A stretch of DNA of 64,000 bases from Chryseobacterium carnipullorum (GCF_900142785.1 NZ_FRCD01000009.1:1-64000), one strand, 5' to 3'. Shown: positions 9,282 to 18,912, counted from the first letter of the stretch. Program-made: numbers and translations. The notes: a model not told the origin generated them from the sequence alone.

Positions 9282-10388
9282 TTAAATCATCTCCACCACC
9301 ATCTCCCCAATTTTCGGAGCCAGTGCCACTCCCATTCCTGAAAGCCTTACGGCACAGAACTGTCTTTCTGAAAGTTGCTTGACAATCGGTGTTTTTTCTG
9401 AGCCCATTGCCATAATACCCGACCATCGGAGGGAAATCTTTATCTCCTGATGCGGCAAAATTACTTTTTTCAGGAAACTTTCCAAATGATCCTGTAAAAA
9501 TTCTGTAGTTTCAAAATCTGTGGTTTCCTCCGTTTTAAAATCCTGATTTCGGCCGCCGCCCAGCAAAACACGATCCCCCAGATTTCTGAAATAGTAAAAA
9601 CCCTCATCGTAATGAAATGTTCCTTTAAGTTTTAAGCCTTCAACTGGTTCAGTCAAGAGAATCTGTCCCCGTGCAGGAATGATTTCTTCCTTTTCCAGAA
9701 ATTTTGAGCTGAAAGCATTGGTGCAATAAATAATTTGGTCAGCCTTTAATGAAAGAGTCTCTGAAAGATGAACCTCTGCTTCATTCATTTTTTCATCGAT
9801 GTCCTTTACTTCTGTTCCAAAAAGAAACTCAACTTTCAGTTCATAACATTTTTCCAGAAGTTTAAGCAGAAGCTTGCCTGAATGTAGACTTCCCTCGCAC
9901 GGATTTTCAATCAGAAATTCAGATTTTCCCAGACCAAATTCTTTGATTTTTTTCTGATTCAGGAAATAGGTGGTGTCCAGCCCGGTGATTCCTTTCAACT
10001 TTGAATTCACCGTATCCAGCTGCTGCAAAGGTTCATTACAATTTAAAATTTCAAACCCTCCATTCAGTTCAAAATCTATTTCATCATTTTTGAAATATCT
10101 CCTTATTTTCTGAAGCCCGTCAAACCTCATCTTTACCAATTCCAATGTCTTTTCCCAACCCATTTTCTGAGAATCGGCAATCACTTCCGTAAGACTTCCA
10201 AAACAGGCAAATCCTGCATTTCGTGTTGAAGCTCCAAGCGGAATGGTATTTCTTTCAATAATTAAAACAGATTTTTCAGGATATTTTTCCTTAACGGATA
10301 CCGCAGTCCAAAGTCCCGAAAATCCAGAACCGATGATGACGATATCTCTTTTTCTGTAAAAGGTTTCAAGTTCCCAGATGCTGTTCAT
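9282..10388 (-). CDS. FAD-dependent oxidoreductase (DAO family)
   Basis: 368 residues. The N-terminal dinucleotide-binding motif GSGFSG with a preceding beta strand (DIVIIGSGFSGLWTA) and a downstream acidic residue (IIER) define an FAD Rossmann fold. ASTRNAGFACFG is the typical DAO-family segment after it, and ARGQILLTEP and the C-terminal SGMGVALAP are also characteristic. Members oxidise amines or amino acids (glycine oxidase, gamma-glutamylputrescine oxidase); the substrate here is not identifiable. No signal peptide, so cytosolic. Confidence 0.85.
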   Translation of the reverse strand: MNSIWELETFYRKRDIVIIGSGFSGLWTAVSVKEKYPEKSVLIIERNTIPLGASTRNAGFACFGSLTEVIADSQKMGWEKTLELVKMRFDGLQKIRRYFKNDEIDFELNGGFEILNCNEPLQQLDTVNSKLKGITGLDTTYFLNQKKIKEFGLGKSEFLIENPCEGSLHSGKLLLKLLEKCYELKVEFLFGTEVKDIDEKMNEAEVHLSETLSLKADQIIYCTNAFSSKFLEKEEIIPARGQILLTEPVEGLKLKGTFHYDEGFYYFRNLGDRVLLGGGRNQDFKTEETTDFETTEFLQDHLESFLKKVILPHQEIKISLRWSGIMAMGSEKTPIVKQLSERQFCAVRLSGMGVALAPKIGEMVVEMI

Positions 10389-10573
10389 TTTATTTAAATG
10401 TAAAAGGTATTTGTTAATGAGATGGTAAGAGTAAAGAGCCTAGAATAAAGACTTGAGACTTGAGATTTCAGATCTCAGATTTCAGACTTACTGATATTCA
10501 AGTTCTCCTACTCTAAAACTCTTCCACATTATGTGAATGCTGAATCTCGTAACCCGAAAAACCGCACCCCGTT

Positions 10574-11938
10574 TCACCCCTGTGCACTATCATCTTTTTT
10601 TTCACCATTATGGTGAAACCCGATTGCTCTTGCAGGTTTTTCTACAACTCTGTAGGTTTCCAGTTCTTTTTTAAGAGCCTGAATTCTTAATTTAAAATCG
10701 TCAAAGTTATTGATAACTGCATCTGCAAGGAATCTTGCCACCTGGTCAAGATATTCTTCGGTAAGCTTTCCGCCTGCATCTCTTAAGGCTGCATTCAGGA
10801 GATTCTGATCAATCTTCAGGTTTTCATTTTTGGTTTTCTGATACTGATTTTTAAGACGTTTTTTAAGACTCTGTGTAAAATCAATCAGCATCGTGTTGCT
10901 GAATGCCTTCATTCTAGAAGCAATATCCTGCCAGAACGGGACTTTATCCGCTTGGTTCTTTTTAAGGATTTTATAGAGAAGGGAATCTTCTTCAAGATCT
11001 CTTGTCATCGCATAAAGGATAATTTCAGAGCGTTCTGCTGCGTTGGGTGGAAATATAGGAATCATGACATCGAATCTTCCCGGAGCAAGAATTTCTTCGT
11101 CGATTTCTGAGACCGTATTGGCAGAACCTACCATCAGTAATTCTTCTTTTTCAAATTTCCCGATATAATGAAGGATGAGTTCCTGGGTTTCAAGATTGCA
11201 GGAAGCGAGATCTGTTTCAGCTTTTCTCTCCATCATAATTTCATCGAAATCATCCATAAAAAGCAGAACTTTTTTTTCTTTCATCATCGTAAGCAGAAAA
11301 TCAGTAAAATTGGTTTGATTTCCATCAATAAACGACGTTCCCAGATAATGTTTTTTTACTTCTTTGAACTGATAACCGATAATTTCAGCAATTTTGGTAG
11401 CCCAGAAAATTTTGCCGCTTCCCGGAGGTCCGTATAAAATGATTCCTGCTGGTTTATGGATTCCCCAGTCTTTGATTTGCTGCGGATTCAGGAATGGTTC
11501 TAAAACCGCTGATATGTAAAAGAAAAGGTCTCTGTACCCAATAAAATCCCGATGTTGCAGGCTGGTTTTATGTCCAAAATAATCATAGACGAACTTATAA
11601 TTGCCGCCGAGCTTATTATCAATTCCATAGCTTGAAATTGATGAACGGAAAAATCCGTTATCAAAAATATTGGGATTGTCTTCTTTGATGGCCTCTTCTA
11701 CTTTTTCCTTAGGCTGATTGATTACTTCAGCGATCTGTTCCAGGGTTTTACTTTTGTCCAGATCTTTTTCATATAATTTTAGGAAATCCAGATTTTCACG
11801 GGCAAATTTTTCAAAATCTGGCTTCACTTCAAAGTTGGTACTGATACAAACTCCCAGCTCAAGATCAAAATCCTGAATAAACTGTTTAATGGCTTCTGCC
11901 GAAACATTAAGCTCTTTTGCTAACTCAATTAACTTCAT
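10574..11938 (-). CDS. AAA+ family protein with IF2_N-like N-terminal domain
   Basis: 454 residues. Residues 1-55 (MKLIELAKELNVSAEAIKQF) resemble the IF2_N winged-helix domain of translation initiation factor IF-2. A linker leads to an AAA+ core: Walker A GPPGSGKI at 170-177, Walker B LLFMDDFD at 225-232, sensor 1 SAN at 272-274, and PGRFD near 286-290. Two positions deviate: the Ser/Thr after the Walker A Lys is Ile177, and the catalytic Glu of Walker B is Asp230. The core resembles FtsH/Bcs1-type ATPases. Client and role are unknown. Single-gene unit by appearance. Confidence 0.8.
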   Translation of the reverse strand: MKLIELAKELNVSAEAIKQFIQDFDLELGVCISTNFEVKPDFEKFARENLDFLKLYEKDLDKSKTLEQIAEVINQPKEKVEEAIKEDNPNIFDNGFFRSSISSYGIDNKLGGNYKFVYDYFGHKTSLQHRDFIGYRDLFFYISAVLEPFLNPQQIKDWGIHKPAGIILYGPPGSGKIFWATKIAEIIGYQFKEVKKHYLGTSFIDGNQTNFTDFLLTMMKEKKVLLFMDDFDEIMMERKAETDLASCNLETQELILHYIGKFEKEELLMVGSANTVSEIDEEILAPGRFDVMIPIFPPNAAERSEIILYAMTRDLEEDSLLYKILKKNQADKVPFWQDIASRMKAFSNTMLIDFTQSLKKRLKNQYQKTKNENLKIDQNLLNAALRDAGGKLTEEYLDQVARFLADAVINNFDDFKLRIQALKKELETYRVVEKPARAIGFHHNGEKKDDSAQG

Positions 11939-12076
11939 AAACTACCGATTAATTCTATCAAATTTAATATTTTAATCTTAAAAATCTATTGAAAATTCAT
12001 TAAAATAAACAGGTAGATGAAGACTTTGTTTAAGGAAGATTTTGCTTGAGCTTTAGATGATAAGTCAGAAGCTTTT

Positions 12077-13070
12077 TTATTTGGCTGTGATTTTTTTCAC
12101 CATATCATTCACTGCATCTTCTATAATTTTAGGCTGGTCCTGATTAATGTAATGACCACTTTTCTCTGCTATTATCTGCCTGCTGTCTGTCGATAGATTC
12201 AAGAGATCTTTCTGCATTTTGTCCCAGGCTGTCAGTATTTCGTTTTTTATTTTTTGGTCTTTAATGAAACTGTTATATCTTGTCTGATCTCCTGCTGTAA
12301 TAACAAAAAGAGGAACGGAACCAAAAGAATTGATTTTAGCGGCTTCTGTTTTTATAGATTTCATTTGATCCTGTTCTTCCAGCGTGGCATCGGCACTTTT
12401 ATAAAGCAATGCAGGCATGAGAGAATTTTGGTATTGATATTGGGCAGTGGCCGGAAACATATTGCTGAACATCAGTCTTGCTGCTCCAAAAGTATTCGCA
12501 AATTTTAAAAAGCCAACGGGAAGTCCCTGGTTGACCATAGTGTATAATTCCGGTGACAAATATTTTTCATCAGCCGGATATTGACTGTCTACCAATACTA
12601 CTCCTGCAACCTCTTCAGGATACTTTTTAACGAAAAATCTCGTCAGCATTCCACCAAAAGAATGTCCTACAAGGATATAAGGTTTGGGTACTTTAGAATT
12701 TTCCAGCAATGTGTGAAGTTCTTCTGCTATCTTTTCACCTGTCTTTGCATTAGTTCCTCTTTCGCTCCATAAAATTCCTGACCGGTCGTAGGAAAAGGTA
12801 GTGAAGGTTTGGGGAAGGTTCTGCTGGATATGATACCATTGCAAATGGCCCGCCGGATCGAAAGCCGTTTCAAAAACTACGGTCGGCCCGCCCGTTCCTT
12901 TCCGTAGATAATGCATTTTGTGGTTGTACCTCCGCCAGCTGACCGTCCGGATGAATTTTTTCAGCTTTTGAACGGGATATTTCCTCAAAAATAAATCCTG
13001 TCATTAAGACCAGAATTACAATTAAAAGGAGTAGCATCCCTATTCTTTTTAGCCATTTAGCAATTTTCAT
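12077..13070 (-). pseudogene. Alpha/beta hydrolase broken by a frameshift
   Basis: Two overlapping frames make one protein. The first (from 13070) gives a signal anchor, MKIAKWLKRIGMLLLLIVIL, then EKIHPDGQLAEVQ. The second continues as HKMHYLRKGTGGPTVVFE, then YDRSGILWSERG, nucleophile elbow GHSFGG, an Asp in VVLVDSQYP and the catalytic His in KSGHYINQDQ. Family members read a short GQxVxVxGHKMHYL join here, so about 2 bases are missing (or 1 added) near 12921-12930. Either the gene is inactivated, or this is an assembly error. Without the shift it would be a membrane-anchored or periplasmic hydrolase of about 330 residues. Confidence 0.8.
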
Positions 13071-13283
13071 AGTTCTATTTTTTGATGGGGTTGAAAAATT
13101 TTAAAGCGGAAACTTTGTCAATGGGTCTTTCATCAATACAAATAGTTACACCGATAAAACAATGACCTGGTGAATCTTATTACTTTGAATATAAAGAAAG
13201 TTATTTCTATGCGATCTGAAAAATATCAAAAATTTGTAACAATCTCTCAATTACATAGACTACTACTATGTAAAACAAATTAC

Positions 13284-14195
13284 ATGGAAAAAATTTTGTC
13301 AGTAAAGAATTTAACCAAAAAATTCAAAAGAACAGTAGTCAACAATATCTCCTTTGATGTAGAAAAAGGAAATGTATATGGTTTATTGGGACCGAACGGA
13401 AGCGGAAAATCTACCACATTCGGGATGTTGCTGTCTACCATCAATCCTACCAGCGGAGACTGGTATTGGTTTGGAAAGAAAGGAACGGAGCCTGATACGC
13501 TGAAAAAAATAGGAGCGATTATTGAACAGCCTAATTTCTATCCTTATCTGGATGCTGAAACGAATCTTAAGATTGTAGCTGAGATCAAAGAAACTCCTTA
13601 TACAAGAATTGCAGAAGTACTGAAAACAGTAGGTCTTTTTGAAAGAAAAAATGATACTTTCAAAACGTATTCTTTAGGAATGAAACAACGTCTCGCCATT
13701 GCTTCGGCGATGCTAAACAATCCTGAGGTGATGATCCTGGATGAACCAACCAACGGCCTGGACCCTGAAGGTATTATCCAAATCAGAGAGATCATCAGTA
13801 ATATTGCAAAACAGGGCATTACCATTATTATTGCCAGCCATCTTCTGGATGAGATCGAAAAGATCTGCAGCCACGTGATCGTATTGAAAGAAGGAAATGC
13901 CATCTACAGCGGAAGAGTGGATGAAATGACGGCCAACAACGGATATTTTGAATTGAAAGCAGACAACAATACTGTACTTTTAAGTACTTTGGAAGAACTT
14001 CAATGGTTCAGCGCTGTAAAAATAGATGGAGAAATCATTAAAGCCCAAATCCGCGAAGACGCTTCTATATCTGCTTCGGCTTTGAATCAGAAACTGGCTG
14101 AAAAAGGAATTTTTCTATCGCACTTAACGAAGAAAAAACTCTCTCTTGAAACTCAATTCCTTGAACTTGTAAAAAACACGAATACCCATGCTTAA
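13284..14195 (+). CDS. ABC transporter ATP-binding protein
   Basis: 303 residues, cytosolic nucleotide-binding subunit. Walker A GPNGSGKS at about 38-45, signature region YSLGMKQRLAI near 133-143, Walker B VMILDEPTNGLDPEG near 152-166, and the switch His in IIASHLLDEIEK. The C-terminal about 80 residues form the extension seen in BcrA/NatA-type exporters. The frame is open from 13170, but the conserved start MEKILSVKNLTKKF is at 13284. Its last 8 bases overlap the permease gene, so the two are translationally coupled. Confidence 0.92.
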   Translation: MEKILSVKNLTKKFKRTVVNNISFDVEKGNVYGLLGPNGSGKSTTFGMLLSTINPTSGDWYWFGKKGTEPDTLKKIGAIIEQPNFYPYLDAETNLKIVAEIKETPYTRIAEVLKTVGLFERKNDTFKTYSLGMKQRLAIASAMLNNPEVMILDEPTNGLDPEGIIQIREIISNIAKQGITIIIASHLLDEIEKICSHVIVLKEGNAIYSGRVDEMTANNGYFELKADNNTVLLSTLEELQWFSAVKIDGEIIKAQIREDASISASALNQKLAEKGIFLSHLTKKKLSLETQFLELVKNTNTHA

Positions 14196-15033
14196 ATTAC
14201 TCAAACTTGAATACTATAAAAACCTGAATTACCGACCGTTCAAGGTTTTCACCATCTTATATTTTGCTATCCTGATCGCCCTTCTGTTCATAGGATTGGT
14301 AGATCTGGATATTTTTGGAGGAACCATCAATTTAAAGGAACAGGGAATTTATAACTTCCCTGAAATATGGAATTTCACCACCTGGATTGTCGCACTATTG
14401 AAAATTTTTCTGGGGCTGATCATTGTATTTTCGATCTCACAGGAATTTACGAACAGAATGTTTAAACAAAATACGATCGACGGTCTGAGCAGAAAGGAAT
14501 TTATTGGATCAAAGCTTCTGACTATTACGATATTTACAATTGTTTCCACATTGATTGTATTTATTATCACTATGTTTTTAGGCCACCAATATTCTAAAGT
14601 TACCGACTCCGCAAAAGTGTATGAGGAGGTGTACTATATTGGAAATTACTTTGTGAAACTGTTTACTTTCTTTTCTTTCCTGATGTTCCTTTCGGTATTG
14701 CTGAGAAAATCAATGTTTGTATTCCTTGGTTTCTTTGCCTACTGGATTGCTGAAAAGATTTTAGCCGGAATTGAAGCTTATCAGAAATTAACCGGAATGC
14801 AAGGTGAGCAAAGAAAAGCAGTGCTTGAGAATGATTTCTTCATTACCAACCTTCTGCCTTTGGAAAGCATGTCTAATCTAATCCCAAACCCACTGATGCG
14901 ATTGAATCTGGTAAAAGTAATGGGCGTAAAATATGAAGCTCATTATCCTACAGAAAGTATGATCGCCTGTATCATCTGGTCTATCGTCTTTATTTTGGGT
15001 TCTTACTGGATCCTGAGAAAAAGGGATTGGTAG
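14188..15033 (+). CDS. ABC-2 type transporter permease
   Basis: 281 residues with about six hydrophobic segments (around 22-40, 63-85, 105-128, 150-180, 250-275). The conserved-looking region ISQEFTNRMFKQNTIDGLSRKEF is typical of the cytoplasmic loop of ABC-2/BcrB-like permeases. It pairs with the overlapping ATPase to form an exporter. The substrate (antimicrobial peptide, lipid or other) cannot be told from these two genes. Confidence 0.85.
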   Translation: MLKLLKLEYYKNLNYRPFKVFTILYFAILIALLFIGLVDLDIFGGTINLKEQGIYNFPEIWNFTTWIVALLKIFLGLIIVFSISQEFTNRMFKQNTIDGLSRKEFIGSKLLTITIFTIVSTLIVFIITMFLGHQYSKVTDSAKVYEEVYYIGNYFVKLFTFFSFLMFLSVLLRKSMFVFLGFFAYWIAEKILAGIEAYQKLTGMQGEQRKAVLENDFFITNLLPLESMSNLIPNPLMRLNLVKVMGVKYEAHYPTESMIACIIWSIVFILGSYWILRKRDW

Positions 15034-15084
15034 ATATTTGATATTGAAAGATTTAAAGATTTAAGAATTTAAAAGATTAAATAA

Positions 15085-15113
15085 TGAAGTGGTCCTTTGG
15101 ATCACTTTTTTGT
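15085..15113 (+). terminator. Terminator of the ABC transporter operon
   Basis: AAGTGGTCC (15087-15095) pairs with GGATCACTT (15099-15107) with one G-U pair, followed by a T-rich run. It lies about 55 bases after the permease stop and separates it from the next gene. Confidence 0.75.
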
Positions 15114-15184
15114 TTTTTACAGCTGCTATGTTAAAAATAGTGGCTAAGCACTAAAGTATTCAATTTTTCATTAATTTTATAAAA

Positions 15185-15808
15185 ATGATGGAAATGAAAA
15201 AGATTTATTACTTTCCGGGACTGATCAGCGCTGTATTAATTCCATTTTTATTCTGGTACTATGGAAGCCAGAGGGTACAGCCAAAATATACGGTTCTGGA
15301 TTTTGCACTTCCTTCAAAAGAAGCCTACAATCCGAGGAATACCTTTGAACCTTTTAGAAATTGGAAGTATAAAAAAATCATTGTAAAGCCTAATACATTC
15401 ATCCAAAATCAAGGATATTATATTTCTGAATTAAAGAAACTTCAAACAAGAAATGAAAGAGAAACCGGAATTGAGTTCGTCATTGATGATCATAACAGCT
15501 ATCAGGATTTCATAGGACTCATAAATACCATGCAGCTCGTCAAACAGGAATCTTATGCAATTGATGTAGAGAGAACAGGTCATTTTTTTGCTGTCCATTT
15601 TTATAAAGATCCTAATGAAATGGACAGAGCCAATGATAATGTAGGACCAGATCCTTACTATAAAGAAAGAGAAACCATGAATTTTTCAGATCCAGAAAAT
15701 GTGATAAAAAATCTACCTAAACAGGCATTTTATATTATCTTCGGATTTTTATTTCTACTGAATATCTCAATGTTCAGTATTAAAGAAAGGTTTCAAGTCC
15801 ATTACTAA
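15185..15808 (+). CDS. Hypothetical protein with two terminal membrane segments
   Basis: 207 residues. Hydrophobic segments lie at about residues 8-28 and 180-200 and flank a soluble, charged domain of about 150 residues, probably periplasmic. No family recognised. Three Met codons cluster at the start (15185, 15188, 15194), so the exact start is uncertain. A terminator separates it from the ABC transporter, so it is likely an independent gene. Confidence 0.6.
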   Translation: MMEMKKIYYFPGLISAVLIPFLFWYYGSQRVQPKYTVLDFALPSKEAYNPRNTFEPFRNWKYKKIIVKPNTFIQNQGYYISELKKLQTRNERETGIEFVIDDHNSYQDFIGLINTMQLVKQESYAIDVERTGHFFAVHFYKDPNEMDRANDNVGPDPYYKERETMNFSDPENVIKNLPKQAFYIIFGFLFLLNISMFSIKERFQVHY

Positions 15809-15865
15809 AGGTACTAAAACAGCTGCGTTATCTGCGGGATATAATAAGTTGTACATTTGGGTGTA

Positions 15866-15896
15866 AATAAAAAAAGACCGCCTCTCGGCGGTCTCT
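15866..15896 (-). terminator. Terminator of the sigma/msrAB unit
   Basis: GACCGCC (15876-15882) pairs with GGCGGTC (15887-15893) around a TCTC loop. On the minus strand the hairpin runs into TTTTTTTATTT, just after the msrAB stop. Confidence 0.9.
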
Positions 15897-15904
15897 CCTT
15901 CATA

Positions 15905-17020
15905 TCACTTTTTATCCAACAACGGAAGATAATCTCCGTAGCCTTTTTTCTCCATTTCAGCTTTGGGAACAAACTTCAGTGAAGCACTGTTGATACAGTA
16001 TCTAAGTCCTCCTTTATCCGCAGGTCCATCGTTGAAAACATGTCCAAGGTGAGCATCTCCGGTTTTACTTCTTACTTCCACCCTGATCATTCCAGCTGAT
16101 TTATCCATTTTCTCATCGATCAGTTTTTTAGTAATCGGTTTTGAAAAACTTGGCCATCCGCAACCTGATTCAAACTTATCGGTAGAAATAAATAAAGGTT
16201 CACCAGTGGTGATGTCTACATAGATTCCTTCACGGGTTTCGTTCCAGTATTCATTTTGGAAAGGTCTTTCTGTTCCATTTTCCTGCGTTACATTGTATTG
16301 TTCTGCAGTCAGTTTTTCCTTTAAAGCTTTTTTATCCTGCTTTTGATATTTTGCTTTAGGAAGAGGGTTTGCATTTTTGGCCATTTCAAAAAGTCCCGGC
16401 TCGATATGACAGTAGCCGCCTGGATTTTTATCCAGATAATCCTGATGATAATCTTCAGCCTTGTAGAAATTTTTCAAAGCAACGGTTTCCACCACTACAG
16501 GTTTTGAGTAATTTTTAGCCAATTTTGAAACCTCATTTTTCACTACTTCTTCATCTGCTTTATTGGAGAAGTAAATTCCGGTTCTGTACTGGTTTCCTCT
16601 GTCATTCCCCTGTTGATCAAGAGTCGTAGGATCTATTGTTTTAAAATAAAGATCGATCAGCAGTTTAAGATCAACCTGTTCAGGATCATATTTTACTTTT
16701 ACCGTTTCCGCAAAACCTGTGGTATGGCTCACCACTTCTTCATAGGTTGGATTTTGAGTATTTCCGTTGGCATATCCTACTTCAGTTCCCACGACTCCGC
16801 GGATCTGCTGAAAGAAGTGCTCCGTTCCCCAAAAGCATCCGCCTGCAAAATAGATTTCTCTGACATTTTTATTATCCATAATTTTCTCATTTTCCTTTTC
16901 TGTTGTTATTCCCTTGGACTTAGAATTTTTAAATAGCCCCGATCCTGCAGCAAAAACTGCGATACCCAGAATAATTCCGAGTACGATAAATATATTTTTC
17001 ATTTTTTTCTTTTTATCCAT
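15905..17020 (-). CDS. msrAB: Bifunctional peptide methionine sulfoxide reductase MsrA/MsrB
   Basis: 371 residues. Repairs both the S and R epimers of oxidised methionine. Residues 9-28 form a signal anchor, so the enzyme acts in the envelope. MsrA domain: GGCFWG with catalytic Cys62. MsrB domain near 250-365: GCGWPSF, then DAHLGHVF and [13 protein letters not shown] with its catalytic Cys. The CxxC pairs of zinc-binding MsrB forms are not seen. It is last in a unit with an ECF sigma factor, an anti-sigma-like protein and a DUF417 protein, 2 bases after the DUF417 stop. Confidence 0.95.
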   Translation of the reverse strand: MDKKKKMKNIFIVLGIILGIAVFAAGSGLFKNSKSKGITTEKENEKIMDNKNVREIYFAGGCFWGTEHFFQQIRGVVGTEVGYANGNTQNPTYEEVVSHTTGFAETVKVKYDPEQVDLKLLIDLYFKTIDPTTLDQQGNDRGNQYRTGIYFSNKADEEVVKNEVSKLAKNYSKPVVVETVALKNFYKAEDYHQDYLDKNPGGYCHIEPGLFEMAKNANPLPKAKYQKQDKKALKEKLTAEQYNVTQENGTERPFQNEYWNETREGIYVDITTGEPLFISTDKFESGCGWPSFSKPITKKLIDEKMDKSAGMIRVEVRSKTGDAHLGHVFNDGPADKGGLRYCINSASLKFVPKAEMEKKGYGDYLPLLDKK

Positions 17021-17022
17021 TA

Positions 17023-17469
17023 CTATTTATTGTTTTGAACGATCATCAACCCGAATCCCAATAACATGAGATCTTTCAGAATAAAGAAATCTGTGACAGG
17101 AACGCCATCTACTATTTTCCAAATTCCGGGAGTCGTAAACAGATAGCTTAATGTGACCAGAAATGTGACGATCATTCCTATTCCGGCATACTTCTTTAGA
17201 AATGCAAATTTCACACTAAACATCAATAATAGGGCAATGATAATTTCTATCACTCCGATAGTATTTGATATCGTCTGCACACTTGCTATTTTATATACGA
17301 AGAAAGTAAGAAAATGGTTTTCCAGCAAGGGTTTAATGGCCGCAGCCTCAGTAGGCGTAAATTTGAATATTCCGATCCAGAGCAAAATCAATGCTGCTCC
17401 GAAAAGTGAAATATAATATCCTGATTTGTACGTCCCTGATCCGGGGTTAAGTGGTGATGTTCCGTTCAT
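17023..17469 (-). CDS. DUF417 (YkgB/RclC-like) membrane protein
   Basis: 148 residues with four predicted transmembrane segments. The motif [20 protein letters not shown] near residues 31-50 matches the DUF417 family, as do [12 protein letters not shown] and the C-terminal [14 protein letters not shown]. The E. coli member RclC belongs to a reactive-chlorine resistance system. Here the gene sits directly upstream of msrAB and downstream of an ECF sigma/anti-sigma pair, which fits a role in oxidative stress at the membrane. The molecular activity of the family is unknown. Confidence 0.8.
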   Translation of the reverse strand: MNGTSPLNPGSGTYKSGYYISLFGAALILLWIGIFKFTPTEAAAIKPLLENHFLTFFVYKIASVQTISNTIGVIEIIIALLLMFSVKFAFLKKYAGIGMIVTFLVTLSYLFTTPGIWKIVDGVPVTDFFILKDLMLLGFGLMIVQNNK

Positions 17470-17548
17470 GTCTTTAAGATTTTGAATGATACTTTATTAT
17501 TTTCAAAAGTATAGTCGGAACAAATTCAAAATCCTGACAGTATTTTAT

Positions 17549-17821
17549 TTAAAGATCCAGTTTTTCCAAAACTTTATTTTTAAACTCCTGAATATCAGAA
17601 GTATTAATTTCAGTTTTTTCTTTTTGAGAAAGCTTTCTTTTTAAAATATCATCCAAAATTTTCAGTTTTTCTTCATAAGCACGGCACCATTTACAAATTT
17701 TCAAGTGCATAGAAAGCTGCCAGTCTTCCTTCCGGGAGATGAGCTGTGCATTCCTTTTTTCCATCAGCATCGTAGCTTTGCTGCAAGGCAGGAACAAAAT
17801 ATGAATCAATTTTCTCAACAT
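17549..17821 (-). CDS. Small zinc anti-sigma-like protein
   Basis: 90 residues. HLKICKWC (H-x3-C-x2-C) at about 39-46 is the signature of ZAS-type zinc anti-sigma domains, whose cysteines often sense redox state. The rest is charged and helical with no membrane segment. The gene starts 14 bases after the sigma-factor stop. The arrangement suggests a soluble, redox-responsive anti-sigma factor for the upstream sigma. A second candidate role is an unrelated zinc-binding adaptor. Confidence 0.7.
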   Translation of the reverse strand: MLRKLIHILFLPCSKATMLMEKRNAQLISRKEDWQLSMHLKICKWCRAYEEKLKILDDILKRKLSQKEKTEINTSDIQEFKNKVLEKLDL

Positions 17822-17835
17822 GTTGTATGATACGG

Positions 17836-18390
17836 TTATAAGTTGGCAAACCAGTTAACATCAAGGCATTCCCTCAGCTGCATTCTGCTTCTCTGAAGGA
17901 TCTTCCAAAGATTAGTCGCAGAAATATCCAGTTCCTGACTCACTTCCGGTGCTTTTTTTTCCTCAAGATAATACATTTTCAATGGAATTTTCCATCTGGA
18001 GGGTAAATCCTGAATACAATCTTCTAACGTTTTATTAAAATCATGATTGTCTAAAAGTTCAGATTCTTTATCTGAAACATTCCAGTCATTCAAAACACCG
18101 TCATTTTTCCAGGATCCGGTTTCATCAAAAAAATGGTCCAGACTGATCTGTGGTTCTGATTTGTATTTTCTCCGGTAAAAGTCAGCGGCTTTTCTATTTA
18201 AAATAGCCATCAGCCAGGTGAGCGGCTGGCTTTTCCCTTCAAAAGAATCATAGGACGAAAATGCAGCGATAAAAACTTCCTGTACTATATCTTCTGCTTC
18301 TGCTCTATCTGAAAGTACATACGCTGCTCTTTTCAGAAGAGGTTCGGAATACTGTTCTACCCAGCTTTTCAGCACTTCATTTTTCGTCAT
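17836..18390 (-). CDS. ECF-type RNA polymerase sigma factor
   Basis: 184 residues. Region 2 motif EDIVQEVFIAAFSSYDSFEG at about 32-51 followed by PLTWLMAILNRKAADFYRRK is typical of sigma-70 ECF. Region 4 near 120-180 has LPSRWKIPLKMYYLEEKKAPEV and a helix-turn-helix (ISATNLWKILQRSR). First gene of the unit with the anti-sigma-like gene, DUF417 and msrAB, so it probably controls its own operon. Confidence 0.9.
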   Translation of the reverse strand: MTKNEVLKSWVEQYSEPLLKRAAYVLSDRAEAEDIVQEVFIAAFSSYDSFEGKSQPLTWLMAILNRKAADFYRRKYKSEPQISLDHFFDETGSWKNDGVLNDWNVSDKESELLDNHDFNKTLEDCIQDLPSRWKIPLKMYYLEEKKAPEVSQELDISATNLWKILQRSRMQLRECLDVNWFANL

Positions 18391-18615
18391 TTCTTATTCT
18401 TTACTATGATAAAAACTAATTTTTCCAATGTGTTCAGACAATAATGCAGTCTTTCGAAATCGTAAAATCTATTGAGTCTTTATTCTAATATTAAAACGAA
18501 TATAAAAAGTTAAATCATAACCTGCAAAAATTTTATTACGCATGCCATTGTGAACCAACGGTGAAAAAAAATATTTACTTATTCCGAGTTCAGATTAAGG
18601 GAATTAAAAGAAGCT

Positions 18616-18676
18616 TAGAAAGTGACAGTATCCTTGTCAAGGTTTAAAACCTTGACAAGGATATAGAAAGTGACAG
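18616..18676. repeat. Perfect 17-bp palindrome flanked by 13-bp direct repeats
   Basis: TATCCTTGTCAAGGTTT (18629-18645) and its exact reverse complement (18647-18663) are separated by one base. The identical 13-mer TAGAAAGTGACAG stands on both sides (18616-18628 and 18664-18676). The flanking repeat looks like a target-site duplication of a tiny insertion, or the palindrome is a member of a REP-like family. Confidence 0.75.
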
Positions 18677-18904
18677 AAACTTTGTATCGCGGCAGTGAAT
18701 ACTTACGCTTTAATATTTGCTGAAAATCTTCAGTTTTATCGCAACTTAAAAACAGTTTCATATTTAAGAACCTTTGCGCCTTTGCATTAATCGAAGAATT
18801 CTCTATCCGATTCAAAATTAGCTGAAATGTCTTTCTATAAAAAATTCAAGTCCTGCCCCATTCAAAACATAGCATAAAATTATTTACAAATCGCTTAAAA
18901 ACAT

Positions 18905-18912
18905 TAAATTTG
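18905..18912 (+). promoter_or_regulatory. alaS promoter -7 box TAAATTTG
   Basis: TAAATTTG matches TAnnTTTG. Transcription would begin near 18917-18920, giving a 5' UTR of about 35-40 bases before alaS. Confidence 0.55.

Noticed and set aside
18615..18815. Minus-strand open frame of 66 codons
   Set aside because: It overlaps a perfect palindrome and its direct repeats, and the translation resembles no protein.
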